This document shows positions 35,701 through 47,232 of a stretch of 64,000 nt of DNA, piece by piece; the first letter of the stretch is position 1; every line of letters starts with the position of its first letter. The stretch spans positions 6,185,764-6,249,763 of the forward strand of contig NC_042524.1 in the NCBI RefSeq assembly GCF_900963305.1, written 5' to 3'. The translations under genes were made by a program, and so were the position numbers. Below the pieces are notes generated by a model, which was not told the DNA's origin, did not search any database, and saw nothing but the letters and a program-made list of their open reading frames with translations. This DNA comes from Echeneis naucrates (Eukaryota > Chordata > Actinopteri > Carangiformes > Echeneidae).

Positions 35701-36720
35701 CGTGAGGCCTTGTGGACTCAGGTTTTATTTTGGACTTCAGCTGCTCTGGGACTTGGACCGGACTGAATGGATGACAGGGTCCCACTCACATGGGGCTGAG
35801 ATCTAAAACGTCAGTGCGACCGCTGGCGTTTCATTAAAGAGTTGTTCATCCAAACAGAGAGTTGAATAAGAACAGTATATGACATTTTTACTCATCACTC
35901 ACTTAATTAAGCTGTTGCTAAATTATTGTGGTATACTTATCAAAGCATTGCTTTAACATAGTGTCTGTTTTTGGATGCATTTCTGCAATTGGGCTGCAAA
36001 TATTTTTGGCATTTGGAGCAGTGTTTGTTCTGAACATTTTTTTGTCTTCTGAATTTTTACTTTTCATTGTCTATTGGTTTGTTATATGGAGCCACAGTCT
36101 GAACAATAAACCAAGATGCAACCTTCTGATTGTTTCAGGTAAGAAATCAAAAATCAGCTTATAAAACACTCGGATGCTAATGTTAATCTTATGTTATCCG
36201 GCAGTATAGTATAACACTAACATGGCAAAATATTGGCAGTGATTCTCTAACTAAAACGACCTTACAATGGTTGCTCTTGGTTAGGTTTTGCTATAATAAG
36301 CATGCCCTTTGCTTGCAGTAGGATATTTTCACACTGCTGTTTCAGTACTTTTACTAAACTGTGTGAATAATTCCTCCTCCACTGAAAGCAAACTGCAGCT
36401 GGAGGGATGGACAGAGTGACAGTTCACCTCCTGACCTGGTGGTGGCGCTGGAAGAAAAGCTCCATCTGTGTGGATGTGATGTTTTAATTTAGAACAAAGT
36501 CTGGGACCACCTGACTGACACCAGCATGTAAACGGACATAATAATAATAATAATAATAATAATGAATTTGTGTCTTGTGTTTCTGCAGTTTCTCATATCA
36601 TCTGTTTGTATCTGTGGTTTGGTTCATGAATGAATGGGTGAACAGTCCCTCCCACCCTTGTTGCCCTGGAGGGGCAGGATGATATAACCCGGCTGTTGGT
36701 CCTGCCCCTGAGAGGGAGTG
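32758..36720. other. Spacer between divergent sebox and aldh3a2; no gene found
   Basis: No open frame here shows family motifs. It holds an (AAC)n run near 33042-33062, a (CA)n run at about 34589-34621, a poly-A run near 34930-34948 and an (ATA)n/(TAA)n run at 36538-36563. A hydrophobic open frame at 35928-36164 is AT-rich and probably chance. Enhancers for sebox could lie here, but I cannot point to one. Confidence 0.5.
36538..36563. repeat. (TAA)n trinucleotide microsatellite
   Basis: About eight to nine uninterrupted TAA units. Confidence 0.85.
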
Positions 36721-36729
36721 ACCTAACGG

Positions 36730-36841
36730 AGAGGCAGATCCTGCTCCATCTTCCTCTGACATTACTCAGCTTCTCTGCAGCCGGCCGGCTCACCGTCCGC
36801 ACCCAAACCGATCCGCACGAATCAGCCCGACCAAGTTATTC
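36730..36841 (+). other. aldh3a2: Possible non-coding first exon of aldh3a2
   Basis: This GC- and CpG-richer stretch ends CAAGTTATTCAG followed by the donor-like GTAGGAAC at 36842. The first aldh3a2 coding exon at 38254 begins with a single base before ATG right after a splice acceptor, so an upstream untranslated exon is required. This is the best local candidate. The 5' edge is a guess. Confidence 0.4.
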
Positions 36842-38254
36842 AGGTAGGAACCAAACGGACCCACATGAGTCCAGATCCGAGTCCTCTGACGGACCAAAAG
36901 GTCCCGAAGGGCGGACAGAGAGCGGAGGGACGGCGGACTGTCCGGCAGGAAACTGCGTAACACCGTCCGTCCGTGATTATTGTGCGTAATAATGATGTAA
37001 TAATGTCACCGTGAGGACAGAGACGGTTAACGTGGCCTGTTTGCTGTCTGAGTCTGCAGTTCCTCCACATGCAGGCTGTTAATCTGCCGGTGGTTTCTTT
37101 TCACAGCTCAGTCTTTGTGTCTCTGAACAGCAGGAGACACAGTTCAGGTCCAGGGGTCATCAGCTGAACCTGCTCAGGTCCACCACAACATGGAAATCAT
37201 GCTGTTCATGATCCATTTCTTATTTTAACATTCACAGTGTTTGTCATCAGATTAAGATATTTTGAGACTTGGGTTTAATTTTGAGCGATTTCTTGAAAAT
37301 GCAAGGCAAACTCCAGCTTTAACTCTTTTAAATTGATAGTTAAATGAGTTTTGGACTTTTTGCTAGGAGAAAAGTTAACATTCAAAGATGTCATTTTGTG
37401 GTCTGGAAAAATTATTTGAGTATTTGAAACGTTTCTGACCCTTGTGAGATCGACATATTTAATTTTTAATCGTGAAAATGCTTGATGGTTGTAGCATTAT
37501 TACTCATGCTTTACCTAAGCAGCAAAACAATTTGCATGTGAAGCTAATTTTATTTACCTGGCTCACTGTCACTCCATTAATCTTTAACAGCTGCCAAAGT
37601 GTATAAGACTAGAACAGTTCAAAATGAGTGAAATTGGAAACTCTACTTAATGCTTCTGTATTTCTTATCCATTTGCTTAAACTCTAACCCGCATGCATAA
37701 TAACATTTACGAAGATGTTCATTCCAACTCTTTGGCTCAGCTCAAACCACAAAGGCGATCTTTCATCCACATCTCCAATCCCACCAGAGATGATGCAGCA
37801 CACTCGTGTTGATTGCCGATTAATGTTGTTTTTGTTCATTAAATAAAATTAAAAAAAAAGACAAATGTGTAAAATGCCCATGACAAGATCTGGACAGAGG
37901 TGACTTCCTGAAATTTTCTCTTTCGCTCAAAATGTTCAGTTGTATAAAACAGAAAACAGGCTTGACTTGGTGTCCATGTAGAGTCCAGGCTTTCTGGCAG
38001 AAGTAGCTCTGGTTAGAGGATCTCAGTCAATGAACACACAATAGCCTAAACTCTATCAGATGAGGAAGTGAGAAAATCCACAGTTCCAGTCAGGAAATTT
38101 TGTCTAACTGTGTGCATTTTTCCTGCACAACCTCATAGAATTGAATTTATTTCGCATTTTACCACCGGCATTAACTTGGTCTAGTGTTTCTGTCATGGAA
38201 TGAGTCAGTTTGATCAAAAGGCTAAAACTTTGTGTCTTAAATTTTGTTCTCAGG

Positions 38255-41200
38255 ATGTCCAGGGAGCAGCAGGCGGTCGCTTGTGCCAAAAAAGCCTTTG
38301 AAACAGGCAGGTCCAAACCTTTAGAGTACCGAATCCAACAGCTGAAGAATCTACAGCGGCTATTTACGGAGAGACAGAAGGATATTTCAGATGCCATCAA
38401 CAAAGACCTCAGAAAGGTGAGTTGTGTCCAAAGTCATCAATACCTGGTCCAGAAACACAAAAGCAGTCTGTCACTTCAGACAAGCCGATAAGGAAGAAAG
38501 ATGCCCGACAAAATTAAAACAGTTGGTTTGCAAACAGACTAAGAAAAAAAAAAACACTTCTGTCCATCGTCTCCAGAGCGAGGTGGGGACCCAGCTGTAT
38601 GAAACTCTGGGTCTGGAGGGAGAAATCAACCTCACCATCAAGAAGCTGAAGGAGTGGGCAGCCCCCCGAGCTGTGGAGAAGAACCTGCTGACGCTCTCGG
38701 ACGTCGTCTACATCAAGCCGGAGCCGCTGGGGGTGGTGTTGATCATCGGGGCCTGGAACTACCCCTGGGCCGTCACCATCCAGCCGCTCATCGGGGCCAT
38801 CGCTGCTGGTACGGCAGTGTGTGTCTGTGTGTGGGTGTGGTGTGGGCGACAGGGCACCACGTGTGTGTGATATAACGAGGTCAGCGTTCATATTTCTGTC
38901 TGATTTCCCCTTCAGACGATCTGTCTTAATGCAGCCTGCAGAATAAGTGAGGCATCACTGCAGGTGGGGTTCGAGAGCATTTTATCAAATTCAAATCAAA
39001 CCTCTTCATGAGTTGTATCAGTTTAGGCAGTATTTACAGGCTTTACTGGCTGCCTTGCTAATGTCCCCAACCTGAGAAATTTGATTTAGGATATTTTTTG
39101 TGTTCTCTCTTATTCCACGTTTATTCTTCAGTCTCGTTCACTTTCCTCATCATATGATCATAACAGCGTCAGTTCCCTTTTTATCGAGCCATTGCCCGGC
39201 CTTCTTTATTTTCTGGTGGTAGTGGGTCAAAAGTCACTCAGTCAGCTCTACCCTGCAATCATAACAGAGTTGACAAATACAGATTCATCATGAAAAATGT
39301 GACCTAATGCATCTGTGGTCTGTATTCTCACCCTCACGAGTGGATGTGTGATGTGTTTGTGAAGGTGTGAACAGCTCGGCCGTTATCGGCTCAAAGGGCA
39401 GTGCTAATCTGTAAATGAATCACTCTGTTTACACATAAAGTCTGGACTCATGAATAATTCCTGTGTGTCTCTAAAGGGGCACCCTCTGCTCCACATCAAG
39501 CGTTTTTGGCTCAGCTCTGATAACTTTGTGATGCAAAGCTCGGTGTGTAGTGTTTGCTTGTGACTGTTCAGCATGACACTGCAGGATTGAACTCTTTTGT
39601 CTGATCTCCACTTCTCATCCTTCTTACTTGTCCCCGCTGTTAGTTTTACTTGACAGTGATGCGTGAGCTGCTGCAGGTAAACGGTTCATTTGGATTTTAT
39701 TTGAGCAGAGCCTGTTGTGAGTGAAGCATTGATGGTTGGAGGGTTCAGCAGGACCAATTCTGAATCCAGTCCCCAACCCTGACCCCGTTTGCACAACGTG
39801 GACTTCATCCTTTGCTCCAACATTATCAGATTGAACATGAATGGCTCTAACAGCTCAGTAGGGCACAAGTCTTTTCCCTTCACTCTCCGGCAGATTTCTT
39901 GCATAATAACGTTTTTTAAAAGTGTTTCAAGTGATCTGTTTCAGTCTGACAAAAGTAAATGTACTGAAGTTTGCTGCTATGGCTGCATGATGACATAGTG
40001 GTTCGTGCTCTGACTTTCTGCGTGGTTAGTTTTCACGTTCTCCCCCGTGCCTGTGTGGGTTTCCTCCCACCGTCCAAAGACATCATGTTTGGGTTAATTG
40101 GTGACTCTAAATTGTCCGTAGCTCTGAGTAGGACTTAGTACGTTTACATGCACAGTTGAGTCAAGCTACGGTTGTAGCTCGATAAAGCCATCTCATCGGA
40201 CTTCTATCGTTGTCCCAGTGTACATGCGTGCGAGTGAAATCGATTTATTTGTTGAAATCATGTTGCCTCTGCTACAATAGGCGGCAGCATGCACTCTTTC
40301 GGCCTGTGGGTAACGAGCCAGCATTGGCTCCAGCATACCCCAGGACCTGAAAACAGACAAGCAGTAGAAGATGAATGATTGAAACTGGCTAAGCAAGTTA
40401 CACTGAAAACCGCACGATGTTAATATCTCAGAGTCTCATTGATCAATTCAGCAAGTGGTATCAGATGACCAAATGTTTGTATATGCTCGTGTGACATGAA
40501 GCAGCCAGACAGGATGGTTTTCATTAACAAGTTATCGTGTAACATAAGAAGAAGAACAAATTTCACCACGTTCAACATTAGTTTTAGGTTACTCTGTTAT
40601 GTATATTAGGCGTTGGGAGCTCTGCTGCCAAAAACATAGACGTGGGTCATATTGAATTGGTACCGACATACTGAGTAAAGTAAACTGGATACAAGAGTAT
40701 GAAATAAATGTAAGGCTTTAAAAAACTGTTGTTTTTGTTATTCGCCTTTCCAGGTAATGCTGCTGTAGTTAAGCCATCTGAGATCTGCGTTCATACCGCA
40801 AAGGTCATGGAGAGACTGCTGCCACTTTACATCGACAAAGTAAGACTGGATCACATGAACGCCAGCACAACATATGTCCAGGATTCACCGAAGTAAAAAA
40901 AGACACCGATGCTGCTCACGAGACTTAAAATGTTGTTGGTGGTTATTAAGCAGAAAAAAAAAACTTAACCATCTTTGGACCAAATAAAGATGATTATAAT
41001 GATCAACGATCAATCTGCAAATCCATTAAAAGTACATTATCATAAAATTAGATTCAAAATGAAAATAATAAGACTTTACTAAAACTGCCTGAATGCCACT
41101 GAGAGAATTGATGCCACAAACAGGAAGGTTTTGTACAGCTGACTCTGTGTTTGTGCGCTGTGTGTCAGGAGCTGTACCCGGTAGTCACCGGAGGAGTGCC

Positions 41201-43827
41201 GGAGACCCAGGAGCTGCTCCGCCAGCGCTTCGATCACATCTTCTACACCGGCAACAGCGTGGTGGGCAAGCTGATCATGGAGGCCGCTGCCAAACACCTG
41301 ACGCCGGTCACCCTGGAGCTGGGGGGAAAGAGCCCCTGCTACATCGACAAGGACTCTGACATAAGCATAGCCTGCAGGTCAGGACGCTGTTCAGATAGGC
41401 TAACATTTTTATTTACCGTTCTCTTCTTAAACTGAAGCTGTTCCTTGCTCTCACTCTCCCGTTGACTCTTCCACTCAGACGTGTTACCTGGGGAAAGTAC
41501 ACTAACTGTGGTCAGACCTGTATAGCCCCGGACTACATCCTCTGTGAGCCCAGTATCCAGGACCAGGTCATCGAAGAAGTCAAGAAGTCCATTAAGGTAC
41601 AGAAACCTGGAAACACAGCACTGAGGAAAATGAATGACCCGAACAGTCAGTGATGGTTGATGCTTCTTCTGTTTATTCAGTAATGCTGGTCCAGTTTTCA
41701 CAAAACATTTAATGAATAGAGATTGTTCCTTCTGACAGGAATTCTACACGGACAACCCAAAGACCTGTCCTGACTATGGACGCATCATCAACCAGCGCCA
41801 CTTCAAACGGATAATGGCCATGTTGAGCGACAGCACCGTCGCTGTAGGAGGAGACAGCGACGAGTCGGACTGCTACATAGGTAACACAACTTGGACATCT
41901 TAAAACCATTGAGTGGGAACTGGCTTTCCATAGTAACATACAAAAAGCAAAGAAGAACAGAAACAGAAACAAACATTCTATTGTTTTTAGCCCCTACCAT
42001 TCTGCGTGACGTGAAGCCAGAAGCAAAGGTGATGCAGGAGGAGATATTCGGACCTATCCTCCCCATTTTGCCCATCAGTGGCCTGGACGAAGCCATCAAT
42101 TTTATCAATAAGAGAGAGAAGCCTTTGGCCCTCTACGTCTTCACATCAAACGATAAGGTATGAAACAGCGGACATGACACGTGCAGCATGCCCAGTCTGG
42201 AGATTCAGACTGATTTTTCTATCCCTCCTTTCTGTGAAGGTGATACAGAGGATGGTAAACGAGACGTCCAGTGGAGGTCTGCTGGCCAACGACTGTCTGG
42301 TGCATTATTCTGTCAGCTCTCTGCCTTTTGGAGGAGTGGGTGAGTTCGTACCACAAAAAAAGGTTTCCGTATTCTCTTTAAGGAGACATGTAGGCTATTC
42401 TGCAGTGCCACGAGGGACTTTGATCAAATTTGGCACAAATCAGGATTATATTATTACATGTTGGTGTTAAAAGCTCAAAGGTCAACCAAAGGGTGAACTA
42501 AATGTAGTTTAATTCTTTTGATTTTGTTTATTATTTATTTGTTTCAATTTCATTGTTTTCTGGATTCAATTCAATTAGTTTGACAATCAAAATACATATT
42601 TGTGTAGCTCATTTTAATTCATTTAATTGAATTGTTTAATGTAGCATATTTCAATATGATAGAATTTTCAAAATATGTGCTGCCTCCCCAGTTTGTCCAG
42701 GGGTATGGGGGGGAGATAACAAAAGATAAGTAAAGCGGGATTGAAAAGAAATACCAAACACCAAAGAAGAGGGCTGGAGCCGCAGTCGCTGCTTTTTGTT
42801 ATGAGAACAGAAAAACAAAACAAAAGTCACTGGTCTCACCAGGATGCACCGTAAGCACTAAGACCTGGAAACACTGGTCCACGTATAACCCAAGAAACGA
42901 CCAGCAAAAACAAACTGCGTCAGCTAATGGCTGTCACCTCTCACCTCTTTTTATCCTCCCGGCGCTGTTCCAGGGAATGCAAAACACCCGTATCAGGGGT
43001 GGAGCCTTCCACCTTGGGTAGAGACAGAGCACAGCAGCCAAACACACACACTTAACAATATGACATTAATATGATGTAAAAAACAATCCTCTCTCGTCTC
43101 GATGAAACTTAATTGAAAATTGTTGGCTGATTGTGTCAATTCATTGTTTGTCCAAATGGTGAAATAATCTTTTCTTGAACAGGAAACAGTGGGATGGGCT
43201 GCTACCATGGTAAGTTCAGCTTCGACCAGCTGAGCCACCAGCGCAGTTGTGTCATCAAAAAGCTGAACATGGAGGGAGTAAACAACATGAGGTATCCACC
43301 TCACACACTCAAGAAACTGGGCTGGGCTCGCTTCTTCATCCTGAACAACGTAGACCTGGGCTGGATGGGCCGGATGGCGCTCCTCGCCGTCCTGGCTGTG
43401 GCGGCAGCTGTTGCGCTGCAGGTGAGTGATTCAGAAACCGAGTGATGCAAAAAGCAAAGTCAAACACAAACACACACACTAATGTCATATTTACTTTTCT
43501 CAAGCAACAGTTGGACTGGTGTGTTCAGTTTTTTTTTTTATTGCTTTAATGACCTGGAAAACCTGAGTGTTCAAAGTTCCCAGTCAGATGTGTAAATAAA
43601 TTAAAGCGCTCCCATCTGAATGAAGCAACACTACAAAACATGGCAAATAATTTTTATAGGAGAATATCATGAAAATGTGATGATAAGGACATTGGGGTAA
43701 ATTCTTAACAACTAAGTTGCTGGGAAATAAACTTTTGAATCTTGAATTTTAATACTGAATAAGTGATCTGTTTCCAACTTAAGGACATTTCTCTTTCTTT
43801 CTTTTTTCCCAGAATTACCGACATTAA
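38255..43827 (+). CDS. aldh3a2: Fatty aldehyde dehydrogenase, membrane-anchored ALDH3A2
   Basis: ALDH3A2 oxidises long-chain aliphatic aldehydes to acids with NAD+ on the endoplasmic reticulum or peroxisome membrane. Coding exons join in phase: 38255-38416, 38577-38808, 40754-40839, 41169-41377, 41479-41596, 41739-41880, 41991-42157, 42240-42339, 43183-43421 and 43813-43827, giving 489 aa (human about 485). Motifs: [51 protein letters not shown] with the catalytic Glu, [12 protein letters not shown] with catalytic Cys at about 244, [31 protein letters not shown], and the substrate-gating tail [11 protein letters not shown]-terminal hydrophobic segment ([16 protein letters not shown]) is the membrane anchor; the last exon adds only NYRH. 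The start ATG follows directly after a splice acceptor. Which fish copy (a or b) is not decidable here. Confidence 0.96.
39984..40376 (+). repeat. SINE-like repeat interrupted by another repeat
   Basis: The left part (39984-40134) has GACATAGTGGTTCGTGCTCT, GTGGGTTTCCTCCCACCGTC and CAAAGACATCATG. The right part (40315-40376) has the typical tail GCATTGGCTCCAGC and AGCAGTAGAAGATGAATG. Between them lies a different repeat (40140-40314), also found at 61855-62023, so the SINE appears to have received an insertion and lost part of its middle. It lies in an aldh3a2 intron. Confidence 0.75.
40140..40314 (+). repeat. Uncharacterised interspersed repeat, copy 1
   Basis: It starts ACGTTTACATGCACAGTTGA and includes GATTTATTTGTTGAAATCAT, TGCCTCTGCTAC and CATGCACTCTTTCGG. 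A second copy is at 61855-62023 in the same orientation with roughly 80-85 percent identity by eye. No coding frame. TTTACATGCA and GTACATGC occur near the left end and in the middle. The class is unknown to me. Confidence 0.75.
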
Positions 43828-44172
43828 AGACATCCTGCTGTTTTCCACACAACAGATGTGTTGTTTCCTTTTTCGTTTGGACCACAGAGAAGAAGAGAAA
43901 CTATGATCAACAGCATCCGTTAGCCCAGCTGGAACAGTTCAGGTGTTACCTTAATATAATCCGAGTCCAAGGTTTCATGTAAAACTTTATTTTTTAATGA
44001 AGGTAATTATTTATGCATATCTAAGGCTCTTACATTTTTATTTAGCATGAGGTTTTAATATTTTATCCTTTTAGATCAGTTTGCCATACTTAAATACTTA
44101 AAATACCTTAGAATGTCTGGTGCAATGCAAATGTTTTACGAAGGATGATTTTAAACGAAGTACTGGTTAGTA

Positions 44173-44398
44173 GGCAGCACGTTGGAATAGTGGTTAGCAC
44201 AGTTGTCTCACAACAACAAGGTCGCAGGTTCGGTTCCCAGGCCTGTGTGGCGTTTGCATGTTCTCCCCGTGCTTGCATGGGTTTCCTCCCACCGTCCAAA
44301 GACGTGCATATCTCCGTATCTCTATCTGTCTCTAACCCGCCCAATGCAAGCTGGGATTGGATCCAGCACCCTGGAAACAGATAAGTGGTTGAGGATGA
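44173..44398 (+). repeat. SINE-like repeat, nearly complete
   Basis: The head reads GCAGCACGTTGGAATAGTGG with TGGTTAGCAC (A-box-like) and GGTTCGGTTCCC (B-box-like), as in tRNA-derived promoters. It continues GTTCTCCCCGTGC, GGGTTTCCTCCCACCGTCC and AAAGACGTGCAT, and ends GCTGGGATTGGATCCAGC. It lacks a middle block present in the copy at 46080-46416. It lies between aldh3a2 and the coiled-coil gene. Confidence 0.75.
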
Positions 44399-44624
44399 GG
44401 ATCGCACACCTAAATACTTTGGTGTAAAACTAAAGTGATACCACTGGAGGAGTATTTCTCTGATGTTTGACAGATCTCAGCTGCAGGAAACCCCAAATCA
44501 TCATTAAAAAGTCTAATCATTTAAATGACCAAATTACCTCTGGTCTAGTTTTTATGCATGTATTTTTACAATCTATTATAAAGACAGAAATAAATGGAGG
44601 AACTCGATCATTTTTGATGGATTT

Positions 44625-44630
44625 TTTATT
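44625..44630 (-). promoter_or_regulatory. Candidate poly(A) signal for the coiled-coil gene
   Basis: TTTATT on the plus strand reads AATAAA on the minus strand, about 200 bases after the stop of the open frame at 44827-45696. Confidence 0.4.
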
Positions 44631-44663
44631 TTTTTTGGAAAGATAGTAAATAGAAGAAAAATA

Positions 44664-44750
44664 CATGTCTTTGGACTGCAGGAGAACCAGAGTACCTGGA
44701 GAAACCGACGCAGACACAAAGTGAACATGCAAACACCACAAAGAAAGGTT
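44664..44750 (-). repeat. SINE-like repeat fragment, reverse orientation
   Basis: CATGTCTTTGGACTGCAGGA and GTGAACATGCAAACACCACA are the complements of the conserved middle of the SINE-like family seen at 44173 and 46080. It sits in the likely 3' UTR of the coiled-coil gene. Confidence 0.65.
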
Positions 44751-44826
44751 ATTACTGTGAGGTGGGAAGGGGTTGAAGGGTGAGAGAGGGGGGGGGGGAG
44801 CAGGAATTGGTGTATCAGGGAGGGGG

Positions 44827-45696
44827 TTAGCGGTTAGAGGCCAGCCTATGAAGCTTGGTGTTCGACACAGTGAGGTGATGGATGTGTTCCTCCATTACGC
44901 TGGTCCCTTTTGTCCATTCCTCCTCTTTGGCGAGCCATTTCTCCTCCATGTCTGCCTTGTTGTTCTGCAGCTGCTCTTTCTTTTGCCTCTCACACCTGAT
45001 AGTTTCCTCCAGAGTGTCAAGCTTTGCCTGCCAATCAGTTTCCTTCTGGTGGAGCTCGGTCTCCATTTTTCTCATTCTTTTGATGCACTCGAGGTTCCTA
45101 TTGGCCAAATTCACGGCTTCATTCTTGGCACTGGCGATGCATTTGCGTTTCTGCTGTCTGACGTGTGTCACCATCTTGTTATGGTACTCATGAACAGCAT
45201 TGAGCTGAGCAACTGCCTTGGACTGGATGTGAGCTATCTTGCTCTGCCACTCTTCATTTAACTTTGCAACATAGGTTTGACAATACACCTCAGCTTTTTG
45301 TAACGTCTCATAATTTGTCCGTGCGTTGTTGTAGAACTCTTTTGCCTCAATCCTACTTTCACTGAGCTCTTCATCCAGTTTGATGCATTGCTCATGTTCC
45401 TGCTTCAGCTGTTTGGTGACGACTTCAAAATCGGCTTTTAGGGTCTCAAAGTTTTTGACCAGGTTGTCGAAGCTGTCCTGGCTCGTCTTCAGTGTTGAAG
45501 CTATGAAGTCTCTGTCTTTGATAAGCTCCATCTTTTCTTTCTCCCAGCTGTTCTCTTTGGTGCTCAGCTTCTTCTTCAGAGCTGTAATTTCTTCATTCTG
45601 CTTCTCATTTTCCCTCTTTGAGTTGATAAGGGCTCGTCGGAGAGCATGCAGCATTTTAGTTGGTCTGGGACGCCGGTCAGTTGAATTTGCTTCCAT
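44827..45696 (-). CDS. Intronless coiled-coil protein of unknown function, 289 aa
   Basis: One uninterrupted frame runs from MEANSTDRRPRPTKMLHALR to HRLASNR. Nearly all of it after residue 20 is charged, Glu/Lys/Gln-rich heptad sequence with little Pro or Gly: ENEKQNEEITALKKKLSTKE, SQDSFDNLVKNFETLKADFE, EETIRCERQKKEQLQ. That predicts one long rod-like coiled coil of about 260 residues, broken only near 150-200 (VHEYHNKMVTHVRQQKRKCI). No signal peptide, membrane segment or enzyme motif. I do not recognise the family; tropomyosin-, golgin- or CCDC-type proteins share only the composition. The intact length and a poly(A) signal 200 bases downstream argue for a real gene. Lack of introns suggests a retrocopy origin or a germline-type gene; this is inference. 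Confidence 0.75.
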   Translation of the reverse strand: MEANSTDRRPRPTKMLHALRRALINSKRENEKQNEEITALKKKLSTKENSWEKEKMELIKDRDFIASTLKTSQDSFDNLVKNFETLKADFEVVTKQLKQEHEQCIKLDEELSESRIEAKEFYNNARTNYETLQKAEVYCQTYVAKLNEEWQSKIAHIQSKAVAQLNAVHEYHNKMVTHVRQQKRKCIASAKNEAVNLANRNLECIKRMRKMETELHQKETDWQAKLDTLEETIRCERQKKEQLQNNKADMEEKWLAKEEEWTKGTSVMEEHIHHLTVSNTKLHRLASNR

Positions 45697-45825
45697 TGTA
45701 GATGAACAAAGATCTACTGGTTGTGGAGTTATAGTGAAAGTTGTACTGACGTTTGGTGGTCATGAAAAACTTTCTCAGTTTGTTTGCCAGGAAGAACTTT
45801 GTCTGGTTATAGTGAAGACATGTAT

Positions 45826-45905
45826 GACATCATCAAAAGTTAAAAGTCAAAAAGTTAGAGGATGATGCAGCTCTGATGATGTCATCACATGACATCATCA
45901 GAGCT
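45826..45905. promoter_or_regulatory. Palindromic and repeated TGACATCATC motif upstream of the coiled-coil gene
   Basis: A perfect 16-base inverted repeat, AGCTCTGATGATGTCA (45869-45884) and TGACATCATCAGAGCT (45890-45905), lies around a five-base spacer. The core TGACATCATC occurs again near 45828. The sites are 130-210 bases upstream of the start codon on the minus strand. TGACATCA resembles a bZIP (ATF/CREB-type) half site. A regulatory role is inference; a DNA hairpin is equally possible. Confidence 0.5.
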
Positions 45906-46079
45906 CAGGGTTCCTGTAGCCAAGTGGAGCTCTACTGGAAAAATTTAAATATCAACAAATATGGCCGACATTATAATGAGTCTTGACATTTTGAACAATA
46001 ACAAACCAGGATAGATTCTCTTTACAAATCCAAACATCAACACATCAAATCTCTTATATATAATATTTTTTATAGTTGA

Positions 46080-46416
46080 CAGCATGGTGACATAGTTGTA
46101 GCTGTTGCTTTGCAACAAGAATTTTTGTGGGTTTGATTCCCGGCCTGAGGCCTTTCTGTGTGGAGTTTACATATTTCCCCCCGTGCCTGCGTGGGTTTCC
46201 CCCCACCGTCCAAAGACATCATGTTTGGGTTAAATGGTGACTCTTAATGGACCGTAGTTCTGAGTGTGAGTGGTTGTTGGTCTCTGTCTGTCTCTGTGTG
46301 TTGGCCCTGTGATGGACTGCTGACCTGTGCAGGGTGACCCCGCTGCCCTCTCCCGGTGTGAGCTGGGATTGGCTCCAGCAGCCGGACCCGGAAACGGATA
46401 AGCGGTAGATGAAAGC
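46080..46416 (+). repeat. SINE-like repeat, longest copy
   Basis: Head CAGCATGGTGACATAGTTG; B-box-like GGGTTTGATTCCCGG; then GGCCTTTCTGTGTGGAGTTT, GTGGGTTTCCCCCCACCGTC, TGGGTTAAATGGTGACTCTT, GTTGGCCCTGTGATGGACTG, GTGAGCTGGGATTGGCTCCA and AACGGATAAGCGGTAGATGA. This order defines the family used to recognise the other copies in the window. Confidence 0.8.
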
Positions 46417-46419
46417 ATA

Positions 46420-47125
46420 CTAGTTACTACAGTAGAGTTATTTCACTTTACTGTGATATCAAAACACCGACACCAGGGCAGGAAAAATGAAGTTAGTTAT
46501 ATTTGACAAGCTGTCATTTTTATAATGCATGAATTAACCTACAGTTAATTTTCAATCTGTCCCATTTCAACGATGAGCCGGCTGCTAACAGGCAGCCTGA
46601 TGGTATCTGATCATTTCTGTCTGTTTTTGTTTGTTTGTTTTGTTTCTCTCTGTTCAATGACGTCAGAGAACAAAACTTTGCTGTTGGTTTACCGCAACAT
46701 TTTGGAACTAAACGGATCATAAGGAGGACTTTTTCTTTTCAATTTCGTCAAACAAAAAATGTCTGTAAATTAAAATAACCAACGAACAACTGTTGCTGAA
46801 ATATTTTATTAATCAGACTGTCAAATAATATACATGTGCATTAAATTAATATAGAAATAAATATATTTATACATGTGGCACTCATGATGTGATTGTTCAG
46901 TTAAAGCATAATATATATATTATACCAGCAGGTGTCCATCTTTCCCCTTTCACACACCTGACAGTGGTGGTTTTTCACTTTCACACACACACACCCACAC
47001 ACACCTTCTTGTCATGCTGCTAGTACAGTTTCCCTCCCCTTCATATGCTCTGCAGAGTCAGTATGTGAAGGCAGCTGAACTTCATTCTGTCAGGATCTTC
47101 TCTGGTCTCTGTGCTGGTCCTGATC
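46420..47125. other. Spacer before the ca4-like gene
   Basis: I see no gene here. The stretch is AT-rich from 46740 to 46930 and has a CA-rich stretch near 46983-47005. The promoter of the ca4-like gene should lie in the last few hundred bases, but no clear TATA box is visible. Confidence 0.45.
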
Positions 47126-47200
47126 ATGGACTTTTCTCTCTACCTCTTCGTTGTACTTTCTCTCCTGTCTCAGTCCACAGGTAGGACGCACACACCCGCG

Positions 47201-47232
<32 letters not shown>

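Noticed and set aside
35928-36164. Hydrophobic 78-codon frame between sebox and aldh3a2
   Set aside because: AT-rich DNA readily gives such frames; no conserved motif, no splice context beyond one donor-like site.
41891-42163. Start of aldh3a2 or a separate gene at an internal ATG near 41891
   Set aside because: The frame runs from an intron into the exon at 41991; the exon is explained by the full aldh3a2 model.
44882-45261. Plus-strand frames opposite the coiled-coil gene
   Set aside because: They mirror the Glu/Lys-rich minus-strand coding sequence, so Leu/Ser/Phe-rich antisense frames are expected.
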